Shown here: positions 1 to 13,001 of the stretch, piece after piece | Numbering within the stretch: the first letter of the stretch is position 1 | Layout of the letters: each line of letters opens with the position of its first letter | NCBI RefSeq assembly: GCF_900094935.1 | Contig: NZ_FMBA01000005.1 | Span: 1-64,000 of the forward strand | Direction: 5' to 3' | Source of the DNA: Gilliamella intestini | Lineage (GTDB): Bacteria; Pseudomonadota; Gammaproteobacteria; Enterobacterales; Orbaceae | DNA: 64,000 nt | Made by a program: the position numbers and the translations under genes | Notes under the pieces: generated by a model | Told to the model about the DNA's origin: nothing | The model's input: the letters and a program-made list of their open reading frames with translations, nothing else | Database searches by the model: none

Positions 1-479
1 ACTTCATCGAGCTTTTCAACTAGGTTTTCTGCATAAGTGATATCATGTCGTTGTCCTTCAGAAAGCTCAAAACAAATAGGCAAACCACCACTATCAACCG
101 CAAGATGAATTTTAGTTGAATGACCACCACAGCTCTGACCTATTTGCTCACAATGCTCCGTTGCAGCGCCTGTACTATGTTGATGAGCCCTGATAATCGA
201 GCCATCTAGGAACACCCATTCAAAATCCGCTAGTTGTGATAAATGTTTGAAAATATCAACTAATATTCCTTTTTTAGACCACAAATTAAATCGTCTATAG
301 ACAGTGCTCCATTCACCAAACTCTTCTGGCAAATCTCGCCAAGCAATACCGGTTCTCATTCGGAAAAGGATCCCTTCAAACGTCATCCGATGCTCGGATT
401 TATTATAAACTCGGCCGGTATTTTTCATTATTTGTAGTAGCTTTTCCCACCGTTTATCTGTTAGCATTGTTCTTGGCAT
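1..479 (-). mobile_element. IS5-family transposase, 5' part, cut by window edge
   Basis: A minus-strand reading frame starts at the ATG at 479 and stays open for about 159 codons to the window edge. The N-terminal part has the IS5/IS427-type pattern: a 'RWEKL' start, a 'GIAWRDLP' segment, then 'YRRFNLW'. The first catalytic Asp lies in 'VFLDGS', and a second Asp region follows in 'HLAVDSGG'. The protein would be a DDE transposase acting on its own element. The right end probably lies near 555-570 (GATCAACACGCCCTAG), but the other terminus is outside the window, so the inverted repeat cannot be confirmed. The C-terminal part, with the last catalytic residue, is not visible. Confidence 0.8.
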
Positions 480-591
480 GATGAATCGAGTTAGGGTTGT
501 TTTTGGCAGAATGATTATAACTCACATCATGCCGTATAAAAAATAATCACGAAAGATCAACACGCCCTAGTAAATTTATTTTAGTCGCTTG

Positions 592-1371
592 TTAAATTTT
601 AATTCTATTGATTCGACTAAATAGAGTCAAGGTGTTTGTTAAAATTGTGTTAAGTATGTGATCTGGTGATTCAGTTCGTAATTGTGTCAAGATTTTAAAA
701 ACCTCAGTGATATATTCAGGGCGATTTACTTGACCTTGACGCCCACTTAATGGCATGTCGGGCGCATCTGTTTCAAGCACTAGGCTGTCAAGCGGTAATT
801 GAGCAATTGTATTGCGAGTTTTATTCGCACGTTCATAACTAATTACGCCACCTACACCAATATAATAACCCAGCTTAACAAATTGTATGGCTTGTTGATA
901 ACTACCTGAAAAACCATGTATTACGCCGCAACAAGGTAAGTTGGCCTTGTGTAATTCACGGTACATAATATCGTGCGCTTTGCGTGAATGTATTAAAACG
1001 GGTAAATCAAACTGTTTGGCAATTGTTAATTGCGACCTAAAAAATAATAATTGTTGTTGCCAATCGATACTTAAATCGTAGCAATCGAGCCCTATTTCAC
1101 CAATGGCAACTAATTTTTTAGGTTTTGTTTTAACAATATTGGTTAATAGTTCTAAATCAGCCATAGTATGTTGATAAATAGGATGTAATCCCAAAGCGGC
1201 ATAAATTTCATGGTGATTATTTGTAAGTTGTAAAACAGTCTCAAAATAGTTAGCACTAACTGCGGGTATAATTAACCCAACAATATTCGCTTGGCGAATC
1301 TTATTTATTGAATCAGCAAGAAAATCAGTAAAAGGTGGAAAATCAAAATGACAATGTGTATCAATAAACAT
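592..1371 (-). CDS. yjjV: TatD-family metal-dependent hydrolase YjjV
   Basis: Putative metal-dependent deoxyribonuclease of the TatD family, cytosolic, 259 residues. The metal-binding HxH pair is H6/H8 in 'THCHFDF'. The conserved Glu is E92 in 'GEIGLD', with further ligands H128 ('LIHSRK'), H152 ('IHGFSG') and D202 ('ETDAPDMPL'). The sequence follows E. coli YjjV more closely than TatD or YcfH, for example in the 'HFDFPPF' start. The start codon lies 8 nt past the recC stop, so the two genes are probably co-transcribed and translationally coupled. Confidence 0.9.
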   Translation of the reverse strand: MFIDTHCHFDFPPFTDFLADSINKIRQANIVGLIIPAVSANYFETVLQLTNNHHEIYAALGLHPIYQHTMADLELLTNIVKTKPKKLVAIGEIGLDCYDLSIDWQQQLLFFRSQLTIAKQFDLPVLIHSRKAHDIMYRELHKANLPCCGVIHGFSGSYQQAIQFVKLGYYIGVGGVISYERANKTRNTIAQLPLDSLVLETDAPDMPLSGRQGQVNRPEYITEVFKILTQLRTESPDHILNTILTNTLTLFSRINRIKI

Positions 1372-1379
1372 AATGCCTC

Positions 1380-4300
1380 TTATTCTACTGTTGTTTGATG
1401 TAATAAAATTGGCAATAAAAATCGCTCAGCAGTAAATATAATTTGTTCAATCAGTGTATCGGTTAACTCAGGATAAAGACGAGTATAATAGCTGTCACAC
1501 TCGGCGCGTTGATTAAATCCTCCTTGCCATGAATTTAAAAGCTGATTGATAGCTCTATCGCTAGCGATAATTTTACCTGTTTTTTTATCATAAGCTGTAA
1601 TTAACCAACTCCACGAACTTTTTAATGGCATTAATAATGGTTCATTGATACCCTGCAAATAGCCTTCAACTAAATTAGTTAATATAGTTAAAGCCAAATC
1701 TGCATTTAAATGTGAAAATCGCCATTCATTATCGTCCCGACCATACATACGACTTTGATTGTCAATTTTATCAGGATTTAAAATGCAATAAACCAAATGA
1801 TCAATCCACAACGAAATACCATCGCGAATCGAAAGCTTTGATGGTCGCCATGTCAATATACCATCATCTTGAATGTGAGTTAACCAACCTTGTAATTGGT
1901 AATGTTGATCATTAGATGAAATGGTTAAATTAACTTCTTGCGTTGTCATGATTAAACGTTCTTGGTCAACTTTATTGGCCAAAGGTTGCAGTGATTCAAG
2001 TTGATTATCATAAATAATTTCACCAAACGCACCATCTGGTAAGTCACCTGTTAACGCTAATCGTTGATAGAAATCATCTGATTGTTGCGATCTATTGGCA
2101 ATTAATTCATTTAAAATCTGTAAATTTAATTGATAGCGCTTTAAGCTATCAAGATTAAAGTTTTCGGCATCTGGTAAGGTATCATCCAGATAATTTATAT
2201 AAAAATTAAACCGTTTCTGTAAAAATAGCCTAATAGAGTGCTGGTAAAATCGTTTTAATTCATCAAGATTAATATTATCTACACTAATAATTGGTATTTT
2301 ACTAATAAATAACTGACTTTCACCTTGTTGCAATGCTGCAGGTAACCACTCATCAGCATAGCTTTTTGGTTGTTGTAAAAAATTTTGGGGGTTAAACGGT
2401 GTGCGTGTATGGTTTACACGTAAAAAATCTAAGCTATTTATAGTGCTATTCGTAGTGCCATCTGTATTATTTTCAACCTTGCTATAATATTGGCCAATAT
2501 ATTCCCAAAACTCATCAACAAGTATAGAAGGATAACGTTCACTATTATCTTTCATATCGCGACCAATATAACTGATATACAACTGTTTTTGCGCCGATAA
2601 AATGGCTTCTAAAAAAAGGTAACGATCATCTGTGCGACGGCTACGATCCCCTCGTCTTGGATGTTGTGCGATTAAATCAAAATCAAGTGGAAGAGACGTT
2701 CTTGGATAATCGCCGTCATTCATACCAAGTAAACAAACAACTTTAAATGGAATAGAACGCATTGGCATCATGGTACAAAAATTTATCTTACCAACTAAAA
2801 AACGATGCGCTAAATGATTTTGCTCTAAACGTGATTGCATAGCATCATGTAGAATAGTGATAGAAATATTATCTGTATAACTAGCCGATAATCCACTATT
2901 AATCAGCTCTTGCCATTCTTCTTCTATCATCAATAAAATGGATTCACGTTGAACATTACTTACAAAAAAGTCATTGATTAATTCAAGGCAACAAGGTTGC
3001 CAATTAATTAGCGGTTTTTCTTCATTTAAGATAGCAAACCACTTACTTACAACTTTAATAAATTCGGCTAATTGACCTATTAATTCGGCATCTAAACCTG
3101 TTGCACCATCATAAGGTAATATTTGTTGCCAACCGCCTTGTTCACTGTTCATCGTGTAACCGAGTAATAACCGCTCAAGTCCAAATAACCAACTATGTGC
3201 ACTATCAAGTCCAAAACGAATGCCTGACTCAACAATCCAAGTTCGCAACAAGGTTAACTGAGATTCGTTAATAGCAAATTTTTCGGCAATAGCAGGGATC
3301 TCAAGTAAATTAAATAGTTCTTCTGCTGTAAATCGACTATTTGGAAAATTTAAAATGGTAAAAAAGCCTTGAACGATAGGATCGATATTTCGTGCTTTTT
3401 GATCTGAAATAGTAAAAGGTAAATAGCGATTTTCAACAGCATTACCAAAGACGGATCGAATATAAGGAACATACTTATCAATATCTGATACCATAACTAT
3501 GCAATCGCGCAGCTCCAGCGTAGGATCTGCATCAAAAACCGATAGCAGGTAGTCATACAATACCTCAACTTCACGTTGTTCACTATGGCAGGCATGAAAC
3601 GAAATTGACTTATCTGTTACGGCAAAAGTTTTATTATCAAAATCGGTTTGATACAGTTCTAAAATATCTTGCTGAATAGCATGTAATAGACAAGAACGAT
3701 ACTGATCGGCAAACGCTTCAATATCTTGCTTATTATTAAATTCTTGTAACAAAAATAGATTATCACGCCCAAGTTTTCCCCATGAGGTTAACAGAGGATT
3801 AGGTATTTTATCAGGTGTATTTAATATATCTGACAACTGTTTTTCAGCAATATCGCCCCAATACCATTTACACGGATTGTTAAACATCAAATGGACATCA
3901 ATATGTTGCCCAAGTGCTGACAGTAACGAAAGATAAATAGGGGGAAGAGAAGTAATACCAAAAATAAAAATACGATTAGGTAACGAATCTAAACGTGAAC
4001 GATCAAAGTGATTATCTAACAAAATTTCAAGCATTTGTTGATAAATATTAGCGCGATGATAAGGTTGACTGATGGATATTAGCTTTCGCCACAGCTCTGC
4101 TTGCCATCTTTCATCAGAATGATGATTTAATTCGCTAACAGTATGATTGGCTTCCCATTTTGCAAGCCAATCAGGGCGATAAACTAAATATTGGTCAAAT
4201 AATCGCGCAATACGCGTTGCAAGCTGATATCGTTTTTTATCTTGCTTATCAGTATCGAGATAATGTTTAAGCGCACTAAACTCAGGTTGTTTAATAACTT

Positions 4301-4601
4301 GAGGCAACAAATAATACAAACGCCAACTCATTGATTCAATACTATAACTATTTTCAATGGGGGCATCGGGCAATAATTTTTGATAAAGTTGCCAAATAAA
4401 TTGAGTTGGAAAAAGAAAATCAACATTAGCCACAATACCCAAATCATCTGCCAAAGCAATTTGTAGCCATTGTGCCATACCTTGACTTTGCACCATAACA
4501 ACATCAGGTGTAAATACATCCTCTAATGGCTGCCTACGCATTAGCTCGCTCACGAGTGACTTAAGTAGATCGACTTGATTTGAATGGTAAATGGTAAACA
4601 T
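1380..4601 (-). CDS. recC: RecBCD enzyme subunit RecC
   Basis: Exodeoxyribonuclease V gamma chain, 1073 residues (about 1120 in E. coli). In the RecBCD complex it splits the duplex and reads Chi during double-strand break repair and degradation of linear DNA. The N-terminus has the RecC signature 'YHSN...' followed by 'VQSQGMAQWLQ' and 'FLFPTQFIWQLY'. The inactivated helicase-like region has 'CLLGMNDGDYPR' and 'GDRSRRTDDRYLFLEA'. recB and recD are not in the window; here recC is followed by yjjV. The frame is intact. Confidence 0.95.
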   Translation of the reverse strand: MFTIYHSNQVDLLKSLVSELMRRQPLEDVFTPDVVMVQSQGMAQWLQIALADDLGIVANVDFLFPTQFIWQLYQKLLPDAPIENSYSIESMSWRLYYLLPQVIKQPEFSALKHYLDTDKQDKKRYQLATRIARLFDQYLVYRPDWLAKWEANHTVSELNHHSDERWQAELWRKLISISQPYHRANIYQQMLEILLDNHFDRSRLDSLPNRIFIFGITSLPPIYLSLLSALGQHIDVHLMFNNPCKWYWGDIAEKQLSDILNTPDKIPNPLLTSWGKLGRDNLFLLQEFNNKQDIEAFADQYRSCLLHAIQQDILELYQTDFDNKTFAVTDKSISFHACHSEQREVEVLYDYLLSVFDADPTLELRDCIVMVSDIDKYVPYIRSVFGNAVENRYLPFTISDQKARNIDPIVQGFFTILNFPNSRFTAEELFNLLEIPAIAEKFAINESQLTLLRTWIVESGIRFGLDSAHSWLFGLERLLLGYTMNSEQGGWQQILPYDGATGLDAELIGQLAEFIKVVSKWFAILNEEKPLINWQPCCLELINDFFVSNVQRESILLMIEEEWQELINSGLSASYTDNISITILHDAMQSRLEQNHLAHRFLVGKINFCTMMPMRSIPFKVVCLLGMNDGDYPRTSLPLDFDLIAQHPRRGDRSRRTDDRYLFLEAILSAQKQLYISYIGRDMKDNSERYPSILVDEFWEYIGQYYSKVENNTDGTTNSTINSLDFLRVNHTRTPFNPQNFLQQPKSYADEWLPAALQQGESQLFISKIPIISVDNINLDELKRFYQHSIRLFLQKRFNFYINYLDDTLPDAENFNLDSLKRYQLNLQILNELIANRSQQSDDFYQRLALTGDLPDGAFGEIIYDNQLESLQPLANKVDQERLIMTTQEVNLTISSNDQHYQLQGWLTHIQDDGILTWRPSKLSIRDGISLWIDHLVYCILNPDKIDNQSRMYGRDDNEWRFSHLNADLALTILTNLVEGYLQGINEPLLMPLKSSWSWLITAYDKKTGKIIASDRAINQLLNSWQGGFNQRAECDSYYTRLYPELTDTLIEQIIFTAERFLLPILLHQTTVE

Positions 4602-4733
4602 AATTGCATTAATGTTGATAAGATTTATTCAGATTATCGCTGATAGCAACCAATAAATCCAGTTAGTGTTACGTTTTAGCCATTTAATAACAATAGTGAA
4701 AAAGAAAACTTTATTTTGATATTTTGCTTGTTT

Positions 4734-4773
4734 TTGTCAAAAAGTTTCAGGAAAACTATACGTTTAAGTATAA
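4734..4773 (+). repeat. dispersed intergenic repeat, copy 1
   Basis: Copy of the roughly 35-40 bp repeat. It reads TTGTCAAAAAGTTTCAGGA, then AAACTATACGTTTAAGTATAA. It lies downstream of the atp operon terminator and upstream of recC. The 3' half contains TATAC-GTTTAA-GTATA, an inverted repeat. Other copies are at 12961, 22966, 42044, 42854, 44029, 52265 and 60242. Confidence 0.75.
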
Positions 4774-4786
4774 TTTTATTATAAAT

Positions 4787-4820
4787 CAAAAGGTTACTTA
4801 GGGGTGTAAGTAACCTTTTT
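4787..4820 (-). terminator. Rho-independent terminator of the atp operon
   Basis: A perfect 13-bp inverted repeat, AAAAGGTTACTTA (4788-4800) and its complement at 4807-4819, with a 6-nt loop. It is flanked by T runs on both strands. It lies 26 bp past the atpC stop and should end atp transcription. It could also stop read-through from the other strand. Confidence 0.85.
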
Positions 4821-4845
4821 ATATATGGTTAAGCACAAACGCAAA

Positions 4846-5271
4846 CTATTGCCCCATACGGCGAGTTAACTCGATAACACGAATTTTTGCCAAAGCTTTT
4901 GACAGTTCGGCTGATGCTTGTGCAAATGACATATCATCGCTTGGATGACTAATATGTTCTTGTGCTTGTCTTACTGCTTCTTGTGCTCTTGCTTCATCTA
5001 AATCTTCACCACGAATCGCAGTATCTGCCAAGATAGTTACGATGTTAGGTTGTACTTCTAAGATGCCACCAGATAGATAAATAAACTCTTCTTCACCATC
5101 CGCTTTCACAATGCCGACCATACCTGGTTTTATGGTTGTGAGTAAAGGGGTATGGCCAGGATAAATCCCTAGTTCACCTTCTTTACCTGTGACTCTGATT
5201 CGCTGAACATCACCCGAAAACAGGTGAGATTCAGCACTAACAACTTCTAATTGATAGGAAGTTAGTGCCAT
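4846..5271 (-). CDS. atpC: F1Fo ATP synthase epsilon subunit
   Basis: Epsilon subunit of the F1 central stalk, 141 residues from the chosen start. It couples rotor to catalytic head and inhibits ATP hydrolysis. The N-terminal beta sandwich carries '[13 protein letters not shown]', and the C-terminal two-helix hairpin ends in '[12 protein letters not shown]'. A longer frame starts at 5304, but the ATG at 5271 has a GGAG box 8 nt upstream and matches the family length, so that start is used. It is the last gene of the operon, 41 bp after atpD. Confidence 0.95.
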   Translation of the reverse strand: MALTSYQLEVVSAESHLFSGDVQRIRVTGKEGELGIYPGHTPLLTTIKPGMVGIVKADGEEEFIYLSGGILEVQPNIVTILADTAIRGEDLDEARAQEAVRQAQEHISHPSDDMSFAQASAELSKALAKIRVIELTRRMGQ

Positions 5272-5312
5272 AATACGATCTCCATTAATACGATCTTTGT
5301 TCAATGAATCTC

Positions 5313-6722
<1,410 letters not shown>

Positions 6723-6742
6723 CTATAAGCCAATATTTAGCA

Positions 6743-7612
6743 CTAACCTGAAACAGCGGCTGCACCGGATACAATATCAATTAATTCATTAGTGATAGCA
6801 CCTTGACGGGCCTTGTTATACACAATTTGTAATTCATTAATTAGGTTTGCACCGTTATCCGTTGCCGCTTTCATGGCCACCATTCTTGCTGCTTGTTCAC
6901 TCGCTAAATTATCAACCACTGCTTGATAGACTTGTGATTCAATATAGCGACGTAAAATCACGTCTAATAGTGATTTAGCATCAGGCTCATAAATATAATC
7001 CCATGATGAAGCTTTGAGTTTTTTATCTTCTGATGGTGGTAAAGGTAATAATTGCTGAATTGTCGGCTTTTGCGACATCGTATTAATAAATTTGTTTGTA
7101 ACAATATATAATCTATCAATTTTACCGTTGTCATATGCCTCAAGCATTGTTTTTACCGGCCCAATTAAATCGGATAAATTTGGTTCATCACCCAAATTAG
7201 TGACTTGGGTTAAAATGTTCGCTTTCACTGACGAAAAAAACGAAACACCACGCGAACCAATTAAAGCAACATCAGCTTCAACACCCTTTTCCTGCCATGC
7301 TGACATGTCAGCAATGACAGTTTTAAAAAGATTGATATTTAAACCACCACATAAACCACGATCGGTTGAAATGATAAGATAGCCAACTCGCTTTACATCT
7401 CTTTCTTCTAAATAAGGATGTTTGGCGCCTATCTGAGCTAACGCTAAATGTCCAATTACTTCACGAATCATTTCGGCATATGGTCGACTAGCAGCCATTC
7501 TATCTTGCGTTTTACGCATTTTAGAATTGGCAACCATTTCCATCGCTTTAGTGATTTTTTGCGTACTTTGGATACTGGCAATTTTTGTTCTAATCTCTTT
7601 TGCATTAGCCAT
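6743..7612 (-). CDS. atpG: F1Fo ATP synthase gamma subunit
   Basis: Central rotor shaft of F1, 289 residues. The N-terminal helix has '[21 protein letters not shown]'-type sequence and the C-terminal helix has '[12 protein letters not shown]' followed by '[12 protein letters not shown]'. These two helices form the coiled coil that turns inside alpha3-beta3. It is 14 bp after atpA and 47 bp before atpD in the operon. Confidence 0.97.
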   Translation of the reverse strand: MANAKEIRTKIASIQSTQKITKAMEMVANSKMRKTQDRMAASRPYAEMIREVIGHLALAQIGAKHPYLEERDVKRVGYLIISTDRGLCGGLNINLFKTVIADMSAWQEKGVEADVALIGSRGVSFFSSVKANILTQVTNLGDEPNLSDLIGPVKTMLEAYDNGKIDRLYIVTNKFINTMSQKPTIQQLLPLPPSEDKKLKASSWDYIYEPDAKSLLDVILRRYIESQVYQAVVDNLASEQAARMVAMKAATDNGANLINELQIVYNKARQGAITNELIDIVSGAAAVSG

Positions 7613-7626
7613 TTTTTACCTCACCC

Positions 7627-9168
7627 TTACCATGTTTGAGTTGATTTAAAGCTTTCAAGTAATTCTTTTAGCTTAGTTTCAATCTCATCATTGTAATTAC
7701 CTGTTTCATCAATTGATTTAACAAAATCGGCATATTGACTATGGGCATAAGCAAGTAGTGCTGTTTCAAATGGTAATACTTTAGCTAATTCTACATCTTC
7801 AAGATAACCACGTTCAGCGGCGTAAAGTACTATTGATTGTTCAGCAACAGTCATTGGCGAGTATTGCTTTTGTTTTAACAATTCTGTTACTTTTTCACCG
7901 TGACTTAATTGGTTTCTTGTTGCTTCATCTAAGTCTGATGCAAATTGAGAGAACGCAGCTAATTCACGATACTGTGCAAGCGCAGTACGAATACCACCTG
8001 ATAATTTTTTCATTATCTTAGTTTGTGCAGCACCACCCACACGTGAAACCGAAATACCAGGGTTAACCGCAGGGCGGATACCTGAGTTAAATAGGCTAGT
8101 TTCAAGGAAAATCTGACCATCAGTAATCGAAATTACGTTAGTTGGTACGAATGCTGAAACGTCACCAGCCTGAGTTTCAATAATTGGTAATGCTGTTAAT
8201 GAGCCTGTTTTTCCTTTAACTTCGCCTTTAGTGTACTCTTCAACATAGGCTTCGTTGACTCGCGCTGCGCGTTCAAGTAAACGAGAATGAAGATAAAATA
8301 CATCACCAGGATAAGCTTCACGTCCAGGAGGACGACGAAGTAATAACGAAATTTGACGGTAAGCAACAGCTTGTTTAGATAAATCATCATAAACAATTAA
8401 TGCATCTTGACCACGATCGCGGAAGTATTCACCCATTGCACAACCAGCATATGGCGCTAAGTATTGTAACGCAGCTGATTCAGACGCTGATGCCACAACC
8501 ACAATTGTGTTTTTAAGTGCATTATGCTCTTCAAGTTTACGTACAACATTGGCAATAGTTGATTGTTTTTGACCAATGGCAACATAAATACATTTTACAC
8601 CTGAGCTGCGTTGGTTGATGATTGCATCGACAGCAAGTGCTGTTTTACCTGTTTGACGGTCACCAATGATAAGCTCACGCTGACCTCGTCCAATTGGAAT
8701 CATTGAGTCAACGGCTTTATAACCAGTTTGTAATGCTTGGTCAACAGATTTACGATCGATAACACCGGGTGCAACTACTTCTACTGGTGAAAAACCGTCA
8801 TGTTGAAGAGAGCCTTTACCATCAATTGGTTCACCTAGTGTGTTAATAACGCGACCTAATAAACCTTCACCAACTGGTACTTGTAAAATACGGCCAGTAC
8901 ATTGTACTTTCATACCTTCAGACAAGTCTTCGTATGGTCCCATGACCACCGCACCGACTGAATCTCTTTCAAGATTTAATGCCATTGCATATTGACTTCC
9001 AGGTAATGCTATCATTTCGCCTTGCATTACATCAGTCAATCCGTGGATTCGAAGGATTCCATCACTTACAGATATGATAGTTCCTTCATTGTGAGCATCA
9101 CTCACAATATTGAACTGAGCTATTCGCTCTTTAATTAGTTCACTTATTTCAGTTGAATTTAGCTGCAT
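7627..9168 (-). CDS. atpA: F1Fo ATP synthase alpha subunit
   Basis: Non-catalytic nucleotide-binding alpha subunit, 513 residues. The P-loop is GDRQTGKT (169-176), followed by '[11 protein letters not shown]' and '[28 protein letters not shown]'-type sequence, which is diagnostic of AtpA. It pairs with beta in the F1 head and carries the arginine finger region. It lies 11 bp after atpH and is intact. Confidence 0.98.
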   Translation of the reverse strand: MQLNSTEISELIKERIAQFNIVSDAHNEGTIISVSDGILRIHGLTDVMQGEMIALPGSQYAMALNLERDSVGAVVMGPYEDLSEGMKVQCTGRILQVPVGEGLLGRVINTLGEPIDGKGSLQHDGFSPVEVVAPGVIDRKSVDQALQTGYKAVDSMIPIGRGQRELIIGDRQTGKTALAVDAIINQRSSGVKCIYVAIGQKQSTIANVVRKLEEHNALKNTIVVVASASESAALQYLAPYAGCAMGEYFRDRGQDALIVYDDLSKQAVAYRQISLLLRRPPGREAYPGDVFYLHSRLLERAARVNEAYVEEYTKGEVKGKTGSLTALPIIETQAGDVSAFVPTNVISITDGQIFLETSLFNSGIRPAVNPGISVSRVGGAAQTKIMKKLSGGIRTALAQYRELAAFSQFASDLDEATRNQLSHGEKVTELLKQKQYSPMTVAEQSIVLYAAERGYLEDVELAKVLPFETALLAYAHSQYADFVKSIDETGNYNDEIETKLKELLESFKSTQTW

Positions 9169-9179
9169 TATCAGTCCCC

Positions 9180-9713
9180 TTAAGACTGTAGAGCGTTATT
9201 TAAATGATTTAAACGCCCTCTGATACTACTATCAATAACCATATCGCCCGTACGAATAATAAAACCAGAAATGAGTGATTTATCTATATGACATTTTAGT
9301 TTTACTTTTCGTGATAAACGTTTTTCGACAGCGACAGAAATTTTATTAAGTTGCTCATCAGTTAGTTCACTGGCAGAAATTACATCAACATCTGCTTGTG
9401 ATTCTCTATCTAAACAATATTGTTCAAACAAGGTTAACACTTCAGGAAGAAGTGATAATCGTTTGTTTTCAGCCATAATCTTAATAAAATTAGTACTAAA
9501 CTCATCTAACACATCTTTACAGATGTTGATGAGTAAATTAGCCACCGAATCAGTTTTCATATCAGATGTTAAGACACTTCTTATTTGAGTATCTTTACTC
9601 ACTTCAGATGTTAGCACTAACATTTTATGCCATGATTCGATGCTGTTATTTTCTACCGCAAATTCGAAAGCGGCTTTAGCATAAGGGCGAGCAATCGTAA
9701 TTAAGTCAGCCAT
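9180..9713 (-). CDS. atpH: F1Fo ATP synthase delta subunit
   Basis: Peripheral stalk delta subunit (OSCP type), 177 residues, linking the top of F1 to the b subunits. The start '[15 protein letters not shown]' and the C-terminal '[20 protein letters not shown]' are typical of the family. It follows atpF by 13 bp. It diverges faster than its neighbours, as is usual for delta. Confidence 0.95.
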   Translation of the reverse strand: MADLITIARPYAKAAFEFAVENNSIESWHKMLVLTSEVSKDTQIRSVLTSDMKTDSVANLLINICKDVLDEFSTNFIKIMAENKRLSLLPEVLTLFEQYCLDRESQADVDVISASELTDEQLNKISVAVEKRLSRKVKLKCHIDKSLISGFIIRTGDMVIDSSIRGRLNHLNNALQS

Positions 9714-9726
9714 TGCTCTATTCTCC

Positions 9727-10197
9727 TTATAGTTCAGCTACGAGTTTATCAATGATGTCGCTATTTGCGGCTTCATTAACAGAACGTTCAATAATTTTTT
9801 CTGCACCAGCAATAGCGAGTGTAGCGACTTGCTGTTTAAGCTCTTCTCTTGCTCGTTTGCGTTCAGCTTCTACTTCGGCAAGCCCTTGAGCAACAATTCG
9901 TTCTTTTTCGCGAGAAGCTTCTTGCTTTGCTTCTTCAAGAATGATTGCTTTGCGTTTATTCGCTTGCTCAATAATTGCATTAGCCTCAACCTTAGCCTGT
10001 TGCATTATGTCAGATGTATTTGCTTTGGCTAATTCCAAATCTTTTTTTGCTGTTTCTGCTGAAGCAAGTCCTTCGGCTATCTCTTTTTGGCGTTTTTCAA
10101 TCGCGCCAATAACAGGAGGCCAAACAAACTTCATACAGAACCAAACAAACAATACAAATGTAATTGCTTGGCCGAGGAGCGTTGCGTTCATATTCAT
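9727..10197 (-). CDS. atpF: F1Fo ATP synthase subunit b
   Basis: Membrane-anchored peripheral stalk subunit b, 156 residues, same length as in E. coli. One N-terminal membrane segment (about residues 5-25, '[20 protein letters not shown]') is followed by a long charged coiled coil rich in Ala, Glu and Lys. The dimer holds alpha3-beta3 against the rotor. It follows atpE by 24 bp. Confidence 0.97.
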   Translation of the reverse strand: MNMNATLLGQAITFVLFVWFCMKFVWPPVIGAIEKRQKEIAEGLASAETAKKDLELAKANTSDIMQQAKVEANAIIEQANKRKAIILEEAKQEASREKERIVAQGLAEVEAERKRAREELKQQVATLAIAGAEKIIERSVNEAANSDIIDKLVAEL

Positions 10198-10221
10198 GAC
10201 ACGATTCCTCTTAAATTTTTA

Positions 10222-11277
<1,056 letters not shown>

Positions 11278-11301
11278 TTAACCTATTCCTAAAAATAAAA
11301 C

Positions 11302-11336
11302 ATTGCTTATAGCCCGTTTAAAAAGGTATAAGCAAT
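11302..11336 (-). promoter_or_regulatory. hairpin in the atpB 5' leader
   Basis: A perfect 10-bp inverted repeat, ATTGCTTATA (11302-11311) and TATAAGCAAT (11327-11336), with a 15-nt loop. It lies 34-68 nt upstream of the atpB start on the transcribed strand. It has no T run after it on the minus strand, so it is not an ordinary terminator. It could stabilise the mRNA or control atp translation; no function is proven. Confidence 0.5.
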
Positions 11337-11356
11337 CGCTGCAATAAGAAGTTACT

Positions 11357-11387
11357 ATTTTAAACCTAATTGCCTATAACAAGTCAA
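11357..11387 (-). promoter_or_regulatory. candidate sigma-70 promoter of the atp operon
   Basis: On the minus strand a TTGACT box (11382-11387) is followed by TAAAAT (11357-11362) with an 18-19 nt spacer. The spacing is slightly long. It is the best promoter-like pair I see between glmM and atpB and would place the 11302-11336 hairpin in the leader. Confidence 0.35.
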
Positions 11388-11520
11388 CCTTTGATTAACT
11401 AAATTAAGAATTTAGACACTTTTTACTAAATTTATGTAAATATTTACAACTTCTATTATCATTTTACCCCTAATATTGCATAGTTAATAGTTTAATTAAT
11501 GGGTATAAATGACGCTATTT

Positions 11521-12852
11521 TTAGGGTTTAACGGCTATAGCAATAGCCTCAGCCAAATTTTGCACTTCTGTTTCGTTATTTCCTTCCACCATTACGCGAA
11601 TAAGCGGTTCTGTTCCTGATTTACGGATCAGTACTCGCCCATTGCTACCAAGTTGTTTTTCTGCTTGCGCTATTGCTGATTTTACTTGAGCGCTATTTAA
11701 TGGATCATATTCAGCTGAAAACCGAACATTAATTAATACTTGTGGCAGCATTGTCATACCACTGCATAAATCAGCTAACGACATATCATTACGAACCATT
11801 GCGGCTAATACCTGTAAGCCAGCTATGATGCCATCACCAGTTGTGGTTTTATCTAATAATAAAACATGCCCCGAATTTTCAGCTCCTAGGAGCCAGTTCT
11901 TCTCAACTAACTTTTCAAGCACATAACGGTCGCCAACTTTAGCTCGAACAAAAGGAATACCCAGATTTTTAAGCGCTATCTCAAGCCCCATATTGCTCAT
12001 TAATGTACCAACAACACCGCCTTTTAATTGACCTTGCCTTAATGCTTCACGGGCAATGATATAAATAATTAAATCGCCATCAATTTTTTGACCGTTATGA
12101 TCAACCATAATAATACGATCGCCATCGCCATCTAAGGCAAAACCTAAATTGGCTTTTTCATCAATAACACGTTTAGCAAGTGCTTTAACATCTGTTGCGC
12201 CACAGTTTTCGTTGATGTTAACACCATCGGGCTCACAGCCAATTTTAATTACTTGTGCGCCAAGTTCTCGTAATACTTTTGGCGCTATGTGATAGGTGGC
12301 GCCATTAGCGCAATCAACAACAATTTTAAGTCCTGCTAAACTTAAATTATGATCAAATGTGCTTTTACAAAATTCGATATAACGCCCAGCGGCATCGGTA
12401 ATACGGCTAGCTCGTCCAAGTTGTTTGGATTCAACGCAATCGATCTCTTTTTCAAGTTCTGCTTCAATTTCTAATTCAATTGTATCATCAAGCTTTTTCC
12501 CTTCGGTTGAAAAAAACTTAATACCATTATCATAAAAAGGATTATGTGAAGCAGAAATAACAACGCCAGCATCAGCACGAAAAGTGCGGGTTAAATAAGC
12601 AATAGCAGGGGTTGGCATTGGTCCAGTAAAGGCAGCAGCAACACCTGCCGAGGCAAACCCTGCTTCTAAGGCTGATTCAAGCATATAACCTGAAATACGA
12701 GTATCTTTACCGATTAATACTTTTTTAACGCCATCTTTGGCTAGTACACGACCTGCTGCCCAACCTAATTTAAGTGCAAAATCTGGTGTGATAGGATACT
12801 GTCCAACTTTCCCTCTAATCCCATCTGTACCAAAATATTTTCGATTAGACAT
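11521..12852 (-). CDS. glmM: phosphoglucosamine mutase
   Basis: Converts glucosamine-6-phosphate to glucosamine-1-phosphate for UDP-GlcNAc, peptidoglycan and LPS synthesis; cytosolic, 443 residues. The phosphoserine is S102 in 'ISASHNP', the metal loop is 'DGDGDR', and the sugar-binding 'GAENSGH' and phosphate-binding '[15 protein letters not shown]' are present. It starts 'YFGTDGIRG', as is usual for GlmM. It lies downstream of tyrA on the same strand, 149 bp away. Confidence 0.97.
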   Translation of the reverse strand: MSNRKYFGTDGIRGKVGQYPITPDFALKLGWAAGRVLAKDGVKKVLIGKDTRISGYMLESALEAGFASAGVAAAFTGPMPTPAIAYLTRTFRADAGVVISASHNPFYDNGIKFFSTEGKKLDDTIELEIEAELEKEIDCVESKQLGRASRITDAAGRYIEFCKSTFDHNLSLAGLKIVVDCANGATYHIAPKVLRELGAQVIKIGCEPDGVNINENCGATDVKALAKRVIDEKANLGFALDGDGDRIIMVDHNGQKIDGDLIIYIIAREALRQGQLKGGVVGTLMSNMGLEIALKNLGIPFVRAKVGDRYVLEKLVEKNWLLGAENSGHVLLLDKTTTGDGIIAGLQVLAAMVRNDMSLADLCSGMTMLPQVLINVRFSAEYDPLNSAQVKSAIAQAEKQLGSNGRVLIRKSGTEPLIRVMVEGNNETEVQNLAEAIAIAVKP

Positions 12853-12960
12853 TCTATTTCCTCATACTAACATTTGTTATTTTTAACCACTTTGTTAAAC
12901 AGTAATGCTTTGTTCTAAAACTATATAACACTGTTTTTTGATAAAAAGTATATTTTTAAC

Positions 12961-13000
12961 TTGTAAAAAACTTTCAGGAAAATATACCGTTTAATATAAA
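12961..13000 (+). repeat. dispersed intergenic repeat, copy 2
   Basis: Reads TTGTAAAAAACTTTCAGGA, then AAATATACCGTTTAATATAA. It ends 1 bp from the stop codon of tyrA (13002), on the strand opposite to the gene, between tyrA and glmM. Same family as the copies at 4734, 22966, 42044, 42854, 44029, 52265 and 60242. Confidence 0.75.
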
Positions 13001-13001
13001 G